Origin: Dipteris shenzhenensis
Taxonomy: Eukaryota > Polypodiophyta > Polypodiopsida > Gleicheniales
Assembly: GCA_047967505.1 (NCBI GenBank)
Contig: CM106540.1
DNA length: 64,000 nucleotides
Reading direction: 5' to 3' (one strand)
The notes under the pieces are model-generated. The model ran no database searches, had not been told where the DNA came from, and worked only from the letters and a program-made list of their open reading frames with translations. The translations under genes were made by a program, and so were the position numbers. Below, piece after piece: positions 55,660 to 64,000 of this stretch. The stretch's first letter is position 1; each line of letters begins with the position of its first letter.

Positions 55660-56060
55660 TTAGATCAATATCAGCTTGACCTGGACCTCTCTCTCCAAGA
55701 TTTGAAAGAAGCCGTTGTTGTTGCCATGGTGGAAGGTAAAACCTCGGGTGAAGATGGTCTCCCTATTGAATTTTATAAATTCTTTTGGAACATTGTTGAA
55801 CCATGGTTGCTCAAGCTTTGGTAGGAATGTATTGAACTGGGTAGTCTACTACTCGTCTACTAGGACACTTGAATGGAGGAGTGATAAATATAAACCCAAA
55901 AAAAGGTCAAAAGATGGAACTAAAGAATTAGAGTCCACTCATTATGTTGAATTGCAACTACAAGATCTATGCAAAGGATTTGGCTCTAGGGCTCAAACAT
56001 AAGATGTACATTGAATGGATTCTCCCTCTACATAAAGGTGTGTGGAAAAATTGTAGAAGT
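55660..56060 (+). pseudogene. LINE reverse transcriptase fragment
   Basis: The frame near 55670-55825 reads LDLSLQDLKEAVVVAM, then GKTSGEDGLPIEFYKFFWNIVEPWLLKLW, the standard start of plant L1-type RT. It breaks at a stop near 55822, and the GIIKLIPK-type block that should follow is scrambled. Only the first part of RT is present. Confidence 0.75.
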
Positions 56061-56399
56061 TTCAGGATAGGCAAGGGAGATGGAACATGCAAGAAGTGTC
56101 TCGACAAGTAGGTGGATATTTGTGCAGATGCAACTAGGGGAGCCTATTAATTGGAAGGCTATTCTTCTAGGGGATGCTCTGAAGGCTCCTTATGCCACTT
56201 GGACATGGATTAGAGCACATGCATTTTGGCACATTTGGTTATCCAGAAATGCATACCAGTTTAACAACGAGCTCATTGCTGCAATCTACATTTTGCTCAT
56301 TGGTTTTACAATCATGCTGTCTAACTATTGTTCCTTTTCCCTCAGGCTAAGTTCTTACTTGACCAAGACATACACAATTAAAATGAAGAGATCTGTTTA

Positions 56400-56700
56400 A
56401 GGGGTTCAAAATTTTCATACTAGGAGGAACTTAAAGAATGGTTACAGCTCATAGACATTAGAGATGTTGGGCTTTTTAGTTGGTGTGATTGATAGATTGG
56501 AAAGTTTAGAAGGGAAGCCAGACTAGATAGAGTCAATATCTCCCAAGCCATCCTAGGTCTTTCTATTGGAAAAGAATGTAGGGGTTTTCTTCCTTAACTC
56601 TATCAAACTACAAACCCATGTATGCAAGGCTTGACTTTGGACTGGGAAATAAACGGAACTCATGGTTCAAAGCAAACCCCTCTCTTTTCAGATTTCATTC
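56400..56700 (+). pseudogene. LINE endonuclease C-terminal fragment
   Basis: In one frame EWLQLIDIRDVGLFSWC is followed, after two stops, by IGKFRREARLDRVNISQAI; the ARLDRV motif marks the end of the AP-type endonuclease of plant L1 elements. It lies to the right of the RT piece although endonuclease precedes RT in an intact element. Confidence 0.65.
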
Positions 56701-57104
56701 TAGTTAGCAAGCAATTATTAATATTTGGAACTCTCTGTTCTACTTGCTGATTTCTTTTCACAGGGCTCTGGTATGATGCTGTCCTAAACACCTAGAGAGT
56801 GCTCCTCCAAGTCTTTATTTAGCTTGTCAAGTCTATAGGCTCTGATGGCAGCCTATGCTTCCTTGTTGTTTTGATTAGATTGGCCGGCCGCAGTAAGGTA
56901 TTGAGGGCTTCGTCTGGTAGGTCGATAGGAGCATTGGATGACATGGACTAGGAGGTCTCCTGTTGTGTGGTGCTAGTGTTGGAGGCATTGGAGGAGTACT
57001 CAGGCTAGTTTGTGTAGGGAAGGGGAGGCAGGATGGGATTAACGGCGGGCGGTGTGCAGGATTTGTGGGGTGTGTGGGATTGAGCCTTTCTATAGCCATC
57101 TATC

Positions 57105-57540
57105 TTCTCCCATTTCAACCATGTTAAAATCACCTAGTAACACACAGTTGTAGTCCAGCTCTTGGAGATATTGCCAAGTAAGCTTTCTGGACTTTACCTC
57201 AGTAGGAGCATAAATAGGTACAACTATGAAGAATAAGCTTATGTTGCTGTAATCTAAAGAAATCCACATTTGATTGGCATCTTGCCTAAGTTGGATATAC
57301 TTGCTTGGTGATGAGAAAGTACACCCAAGGCAACAACACCCCTGCCTTCCTCATGAGCAAAGTAGAACCATGTTCTTCTTTTATCAATGAGCTTCAGTCT
57401 ATTCTCCAGCATCGTTAAGCTGATTACCTTTACCTCTTGAATAGCTAAGAAGGTTCGGGAGAGGGAATTCTCCTTGAGCCACTTGCTTAATTCCTAACTC
57501 CTTGATGAGTCAGTGAGCCCACATACATTAAGTGAGGAAG
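57105..57540 (-). pseudogene. LINE endonuclease N-terminal part (minus strand)
   Basis: On the minus strand the coding remnant includes FLAIQEVKV (family QET-K position), IYAPTEVKSRKLTW, and LLGDFNMVE (57134-57114), all AP-endonuclease motifs of plant L1-type ORF2. It stops soon after GDFNMVE, and the rest of the domain appears in the opposite orientation at 56400-56700. Confidence 0.7.
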
Positions 57541-57847
57541 GAAATATGTTTACTTACCATTCCTTTTTTTCCCCTATTGGGCCTTGAGGGCAGGGATTTT
57601 AGAAGGGGCTCCCTTGCCTTTAACATGGGAAATTCTCCTCTTATTTCGGACAATGGCCTGGAGCTTGGCTTGTATTGTAAAATCCTTCTATAGTCTTAGT
57701 GACTGTCCTAGAAGTTCTTCTTCTGAATCCCCTAGGTCAAAGTGGCATGCTAGCATCCAATTGATTGACCTCATTTTCAAACTAAATGATCATCTCATTC
57801 TCTTCCCATGGCATTTTTCGGAATCCATCTTTCTATCTCCTTATCAA

Positions 57848-59374
57848 TCAATAACTCATACACATTATTGTTCCAAGAGGGGCTGAAATACCTGTAACCA
57901 CCAAAGGGCCAGCATTGGCCACTTGCAAGCTTTGAATTACATTTTCTTTAGTTGTCTCTGCTACATTGACAAGTTGATCCTGTTTATGAAGGCTTTTGGC
58001 CTCCTCAGGCACCCATTTGGGTTTAGCTGGTTGTTCCACCCTTTCATGATTAGATTTGGCCTTATTTCTCTTCAAAGGAAAATTTCTAATAGTATGTGAG
58101 GAAAGATCACAAAGAAAAAATGATTTTAGTAGATTTTTATAAACAAGAAGATGTTCTCTGAAAATACCCCCATTTCTAGTCACAATAACCAGGCAATTCC
58201 TCTGCTACATCCAGTTTCACACAAACTTGGGAATGTCCCCTAGGATTGATGAACAGTTTCTTTTCTAACCCAATGACTTGACCGAGACTTTTATAGAGAT
58301 AAGGAGCTTGATTCACCAAAGAGAAAGGAAGGTCAGGGAGCTCTACCCAAACTGGAATGAAGGTGGACCTAGGCTTTCAGGATTGAGAACTTGAGACCAA
58401 TACTCAAGATACAAAGATTGATTTCCAATGGTCCACAAGCTATGGTTAAGGCATTAAGCGCCATTTCTTCTTTCTCAAATAAAAAGAAATAAAATCCCTT
58501 CCTCAAAAACCTCACACTACTTACTACCAAACCTTTTCATATCCCATTGGTTCTGAGCTAGTTTTCTAGAAAACTAGCAGGTAGTCTAGGTCCCAGTAAA
58601 AAACTATAAGAGCATGAGTGGATAGCTAGTTAATATATTTATCTAACCTATCATCATCAAGAAAGGTGGCTACTTTACCTCTAGCAAATGAGCTCTCTTA
58701 ATCCGAAGAGTCTTCACGCATCTGTTGAAATGCTCATGGATTTGTTGGTGATTAAGGGCGACCCAGAATGCTTGGCAATCCTCCCGAATTGGTTTCGTTA
58801 GGAGAGTCATCTGCTCTACATCCTATTGGGGCTCTAAAGGGCTTCTCATCATTTCCCTAGGTTTTATTTCCTACTCCAGAGGGGCTTCTTTCTGAATTGG
58901 TGGCAGGGGAGTCGTGGTCCTACTCCAGTTTCTTTTTCGACGGAACTTCAAATTTTTCTTGGTCTTTAGTATTCATTTCAGCACCTCTCTTTTCATCATT
59001 CCCTTGTGATCATTCTAATAACATGATTCTTGGGTTCCCCTTGGGAGTAGGAGGAGAAACAAAAATATCTACTTCTTGTGTCATCTCATCTGACCCTTTG
59101 GCCTCCATTGGCAATGCTAGGATGACTACGTTCAAATGGGGTGGGTAAAAAGACCTCCCTTAAATTCTTGAACTAGGCTCGAGTACGAGGTCCATGTAGT
59201 CTTATCTGAGAGTCCTTTGCCCTCTTCCCGAGTATTTGTGCTCCTGGTTGGAGCTCGCTCTCCTCCATGCTTGCGGCACTTTGATAGTTGCTCTTCTCTA
59301 TCAAAGAGCTCTTTCTGGCCAGGGAGAGGTGGGAAGTTTGAGTGAAGCCTTGGAAATGAAAATTTCTTCATCAT
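57848..59374 (-). pseudogene. LINE ORF1 (nucleic-acid-binding Gag-like), degraded
   Basis: Reading leftward from an ATG at 59374, the remnant starts with SNFPPLPGQKELFDREEQ, continues through stop-broken polar sequence, then shows the VWVELPDLPFSL and VCVKLDVAEELPGY segments (about 58350-58185) typical of the DUF4283/CCHC-type ORF1 of plant L1 elements. An open piece at 58183-57848 is Lys/Glu-rich. Position before the endonuclease piece and same strand support a LINE ORF1-ORF2 order. Confidence 0.55.
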
Positions 59375-59639
59375 CCAATGTTTCTAGTACAAAGCTGATG
59401 GAACTATAGATTTTGTCACACAAAGATCTTCATGCGCACAAGTAGTCCCATCAACCAACGTCAAGTTCATAGGATTCGATGTCTTACCAGATTTGGTGGC
59501 TAATGCTAGGTTGGAGGGGAGCTTAGTCCTTCCAAAATCCACCTCCATCTCCTCCCTTTTCCCTCTTTTTTCCCATCTATTTGATATTGCATTCGATAGG
59601 AATTAGGAGTGGCTTGCTATCATGTAGATGAAAAGTGCT

Positions 59640-60346
59640 TAAGAACTTTCTAAATGTATTTTTCCTTAACCTTGCCTTAACTAAGCAGATAGCTGTGTTC
59701 TAAATCTTAAAATCAATGCATTCTTGGATGTGTCCATTGTTTGTGAGCTTTAGGACATTTATCGTGTGTATGTAACTTGCCTGACCCATAACTTATGCAT
59801 TGCCCAATAGAATTTAACAAAATTGGTTCCCATCAGTAGTACACATTCTACACTTGAATACGAGACCAAAAAAATATGGAATTACCATTTTTAATGAGAT
59901 TTTTAAATCATTACAAGTGTCATGTTGCATGTGATGCATGTATTATAAATACTATAGGATACATCAATTTATTGAAAAACATTAAAATTTTATCTACAGA
60001 TACATGCAACCATGTAATCATTCAAAAATTCACTACTTGAGCTTCCCCTCAAACAAAGAACACATGTATTTGAGAAAATTTGGTATGGTTTAAGGGGCTT
60101 CCAATGTTGTATTGAAATTAAGCGCACACATTCAAGGGCGCGCTCCATAACTTTCTTGATTTGTTGGAAATTAAAAGGATTGAAGAAATGGAATCCAAAC
60201 TTATGGGACTAGTGCATGGTGGTTTTAAAACATTTAACTTTTGCCATATTGGTATCTTGATTCACACTAGATTGGATGAATTAGAAAGTATTCAATTCAT
60301 GTATGTGCGGAGATCTTTGAATAAATCCAATCCTATTTATAACTTT
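59640..60346 (+). repeat. Dispersed repeat, copy 2 (plus orientation)
   Basis: Similar to the reverse complement of 9240-9960 through shared tracts such as acccataa-ttatgcattgc, acatgcaaccatgtaatcattca and gggcttccaatgttgt. It encodes MESKLMGLVHGGFKT near 60188. It ends abruptly at about 60346, where the LINE copy begins. Confidence 0.65.
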
Positions 60347-60950
60347 GTGGAGATTGTGCAGTCTTACATATATCTAGGGTAGTGTTCAACAGACAAGGTT
60401 TCATGATGATTGTTGCAGGTACCACACGACTCATGAGGTGCCCTGGTCAGACTAGAGAGGTGGTGCTAGCCACAAGTCCAAGACCCTCTGATGAAGGGTT
60501 GGCTTTTTAATATCCTAGTGAGGCTGACAACTATGTATGTAGCACCTTTCTAGGAGAGACACATTTCAACGGGATGATAGAGTGGAAGAGATTCGAGAGG
60601 CTACCAAACCATGTGGATCATATCCATGTTGATCATGCTCTTTACTCGTATGTGAGCCACCTAGCCTCTGGAGCTTCCAATCTTACTTGGAGATGATATG
60701 GAGCCTTAGATACCGTTGTCCCAGTGATACAAGATGTTGCCACCATATCCTTTCCCACGACTCGGCCTACACATGTCCCAAAAGGGAAGATTCCCGAAAA
60801 CCCCTTGGTTTGATGATGAGTGCAGAGAGATGAGATCCCACCTCACACGTGAGTGAGCATTGGGACATTTTACTTTAACAAAGGCATAGTTGATCTCATG
60901 TCGAGTGACACGCATAATAAGAAGGCTTTTCTTATACACAGATCTTTCCA
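60347..60950 (+). pseudogene. LINE ORF2 fragment, copy A (3' part only)
   Basis: It starts mid-ORF at VEIVQSYIYLG, after the RT domain, and continues through the LTKGWLF-type tail, then the start of the next unit (PWFDDEC, about 60805). It lacks about 250 bp that copy B carries at 62418-62665. Many stops. Confidence 0.65.
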
Positions 60951-62430
60951 AACATCACCAAATCTTGAGGGACTAAGCACCGAGCACTTTGCACATGGAC
61001 AAAAGGTTTTGACCCTAGTCCTAGCACAATTGTTCAACCATGCCATATGCCATGGCTTCCGGCCTACCTAGAGCACTACCATGATAGTACCAATTCACAA
61101 GGCAGGTGATCCCATGGACATTGGGCACTATTGCACTCTTATGATTGGCCACACTCTAGCTAATATATAATGATCAGTACTAGAGAGGGAGAGCACCAAC
61201 CACACAAAGGGTCATGAGCAATGAGCTATCAGACAGGTAGGGTTTCAGAGAGATAGCACTCCACCCTAGACCACATTCTCACCTTGAGGGCTATCATTGA
61301 AGAGGTGAAGTTGAGGCACCAAAAAGTCTATAGTTGCTTTGTAGACTTTCATAAGTCATTTGATATTGTCCCATGCTCCTATCTGACTAGGAGGTTACAG
61401 GAACTGGAGCTCCTAGAGATCATGATTTGGGGGGTTGTGATCTTATATGAGTCCGTTAGAGGGAAGGTACATGCCCTAGGAGGTTTATCATATTGGGTTG
61501 AGAGAACTATTAGAGCGAAGCAAGGCTAGCCCTCTCCTCAACTTCTTCGTGATCTATATTGATGAGATCACATCCTTTGTAGAATGCCTAAGCAGAGAGG
61601 GCAATTGATGGTGCATATGTTGTTGTACGCAGATGACATAGTCTGCATATCATCCTTAGTAGAGGGATTGCATAAACATCTAAAGGCCCTAGAGGTGTTC
61701 TGCAAAGAGACAGACTTGACTGTTAACCTTGGAAAAACCAAGGTTATGATCTTCAACACCTCACGAGGAGTGTCCCATCACCATAGCTTCACATACCGAG
61801 ATGAGCAAGTGGAGATATTGTAGTCTCACACATATCTGGGGGTAGTGTTAATGGGACCAAGTTTCACAATGATTCATGCATGTACAACACGACTCTTATG
61901 AGGATAGGGTGACATGGCCCAACTACGGTGCTTCTAGGCACACTTCCAAGACCCTCTGACAAAGGGTTGGGCTTTTGGCACCTTGGTGAGGCCAACTCCT
62001 ATGTATGTAGCACCTTTCTAGATGAGACACATTTTAGCGATAGAGTGGAAGAGATTTGAGAGGCTACCAAACCATGTGGGTTAGATCCATTTTGATCACA
62101 CTCTTGACCCGTTGTATGTGAGCCACCTAGCCTCTCGGAGCTTCCAATCATACTTATAGATGATATGGACCTCACCCATTCCTCAAATACCCTTGACTCA
62201 GTGATACAAGATGTTGCCGCCAGATCCTCTCCCATGAGTCTCGACATGAACGTGTCCCAACTATTGGGAAGGTGCCCCAAACCCCTTGGTTTGATGATGA
62301 GTGCAAAGAGATGAGAGCCCACGATCTCCCAACTGAGTGAGCACTGGGACATTTGACTTTATTATATGCACAGCAGATCTCATGTCGAGTGACATGGCAT
62401 AAGAAGTAGGCTTCTCCCATACACAAGATG
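60950..62430 (+). pseudogene. LINE ORF2 reverse transcriptase, copy B
   Basis: The frame 61284-61529 shows the RT block KVYSCFVDFHKSFDIVP, followed by the I-AKQG region; 61584-61823 shows LLYADDIV (the YxDD catalytic box, intact as YADD), LGKTKVMIFN and the following SYTYLGV-type segment. Stops at about 61527 and 61821 break it. It is a non-LTR RT of a different family from the LINE at 55660-59374. The tail (to about 62430) has His-rich, basic peptides. Confidence 0.75.
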
Positions 62431-64000
62431 GATGAGGTGATTGGGTCCTTTCATGAAGGAGATCCTACTATGGGCTGGGGGCTCCTCTAGGAGGCAAAAT
62501 CGCCCATCTCCATCATAGATCCATCATATTTGTACACATATTCATGCTCCCTCCATGATGTCCCAGGGCACGCACCACCTGATATGTCCTCTATGTCTAG
62601 ACTCACCATATGTCACTTGTTCACTGCATAGAATGTATGGACTGCCCTTCTCTAGCTTCATAACCAAAGATCACCAGATCATGAGGACTATACACTGAAC
62701 ACTTTGCACATGGACACGAGGTTTTGACCTCAATTCTAGCACAGTTGTTCAACTATGCCATATGCCATGGCTTCCCGCCTACTTGGAGTACTACCACAAT
62801 AGTCACAAGGCAGGTGCTCCCACAGGCACTGGGAACTAGCACACTCTTAAGATTGGCCACACTCTGGCTAAGATATATGGGTCGGTACTAGAGAGGGAGA
62901 GAAACAACCACACAGAGGGTCAAGGGCAACGGGCTCTCAAACAAGCAGGTTATCGAAGACAGCACTCCACCTTGGACCACATTCTCACCTCAAGGGCTAG
63001 CATTGAAGAGGCAAAGTTGAGGGACCCAAAAATCTATAGTTTCCTTGTAGATTTTTGTAATGCATTGGATATTGTCCCACACTCCCACCTGATCAGAAGA
63101 TTACTTGGGCTGTAGCTCCTAGAGATCATGATCTAGGGGGCTATGAGTTTATATGACTCTGTCAGAGGGAGGGTACGTGCCCCTGGAGGTCTATCAAATC
63201 AGGTTTAGAGCACTATTGGAGTGAAGCAAGGCTTCCCCCTCTCTCCGACTATCTTTGGGCTCTATATTGATGAGATCACATCCTTTGTAGATCTCCTACA
63301 GGCAGAGAGGGTTCACTTCTGGCTAACCTAATGGTGCAAATGCTGTTGTACGCAAATGACAAAGTCCTCATATCATCCTCAATAGAGGGATTGCATAAAC
63401 ATCTAGAGGCCTTGGAGGTGTTTTGCAAAGAGAGATAACCTTGGAAAAACAAAGGTTATGACCTTCAACACCTCACCAGTAGTGTTCCATTACCATAGCT
63501 TCACATACCAAGATGAGCAAGTGGAGATAGTGCAGTCTTACACATGTCTGGGGGTAGTGTTCACCGGACCACATTTCATGATGATTCATGTAGGTATAGC
63601 ACCACTCACACGAGCACAGTGTGCCCTAGATCGACTAGAGAGGCGGTGCTTCTAGGCACATTTTCGAGACCCTCTAACAAAGGGTTGGCTTTTTAACACC
63701 CTAGTGAGGCTGACTACTATGTATGCAGCACCTTTTTGGGGGAGTGACATTTCAGAACAAAGTGGAAGAGAGTTGAGAGGCTACCAAACCATGTGGATCA
63801 AATCCATTTTGATCACACTCTTAACCCGTTGTATGTGAGCCACCTGGCCTCTCGGAGCTTCCAATCTTACTTGGAAATGATATGGACCTTGCCCATGTCT
63901 CAAATGCCCTTGTCTTAGGGAGACATGATATTGCCGCCAAATCCATTCCCACGACTCGACCATCATTATTCTCAAATGGGAAGATGCCCCAAAACCCCGT
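62431..64000 (+). pseudogene. LINE ORF2 reverse transcriptase, copy C (runs off the window)
   Basis: The same landmarks as copy B recur about 1712 bp later: the KIYSFLVDF block near 63040, the GVKQGFPLSP block near 63220, the decayed catalytic region near 63345-63365 (where YADD is changed and out of frame), and VEIVQSYTCLGVVFTGP at about 63521. It also includes LTRAQCALDRLERRCF and LTKGWLFNTL. Multiple stops. It continues past the right edge. Confidence 0.7.

Noticed and set aside
56875-57099. Proline-rich minus-strand frame next to the LINE endonuclease
   Set aside because: Low-complexity and out of register with endonuclease motifs; no support as a separate gene.

Overview
The window looks like intergenic heterochromatin from a large land-plant genome. 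The evidence is plant-type LTR retrotransposons (Ty1/copia with initiator-Met primer sites, Ty3/gypsy with a plant-type second RNase H), LINEs, a MITE, long TG microsatellites, AT-rich spacers and GT-AG introns. The gene style and repeat load would suit a fern or gymnosperm, but that is inference; nothing here fixes the species. Only one gene looks like an intact host gene: a single-domain fasciclin-like (FAS1) membrane protein at 47227-48033, with splice-site-like signals in its leader. Almost everything else is mobile DNA at various stages of decay.

Layout. 1-1.7 kb: a stop-ridden minus-strand coiled-coil coding remnant plus short tandem repeats. 2.3-5.0 kb: remnant of a DDE-type DNA-transposase gene with two recognisable introns, interrupted by a 245-bp MITE that has a 9-bp target duplication. 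A related N-terminal fragment lies at 15.2-15.6 kb on the minus strand. 5.2-5.4 kb: an almost perfect 178-bp foldback. 6.6-10.6 kb: tandem duplications with 151-, ~180- and 81-bp periods, and a dispersed repeat that recurs in opposite orientation at 59.8 kb. 11.6-14.1 kb: a copia-type primer site, long leader and intact Gag ORF, with no pol.

16.7-27.4 kb is a nested pair. An old Ty3/gypsy element is split in its RNase H region by a young Ty3/gypsy element (18526-26459). The young element has near-identical LTRs, a tRNA-Ala-type primer site, Gag, protease, RT, a decayed first RNase H and an intact second RNase H, but no integrase. Its 5' LTR has lost 555 bp including the best TATA box.

27.8-28.3 kb is a TG microsatellite. 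28.5-33 kb holds unassigned degraded ORFs and a repeat-encoded tail. 33789-39545 is a complete but dead Ty1/copia element with 725-bp LTRs and a GAAAA target duplication. Its integrase, RT and RNase H catalytic residues are altered, and an antisense piece of another copia element lies inside its RT. 39.5-45.9 kb is mostly AT-rich spacer with microsatellites and a G-run. 45.9-48.2 kb is the FAS1 gene region. 50.2-55.5 kb is a truncated minus-strand Ty3/gypsy element. 55.6-59.4 kb is a scrambled LINE. 60.3-64.0 kb is a head-to-tail array of three copies of a second LINE's ORF2 segment, running off the window end.

The elements do not work together as a pathway. They record successive insertions: old gypsy, then young gypsy inside it; transposase gene, then MITE; copia, with a second copia fragment inside it. 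The most unusual object is the young, integrase-less dual-RNase-H gypsy element.
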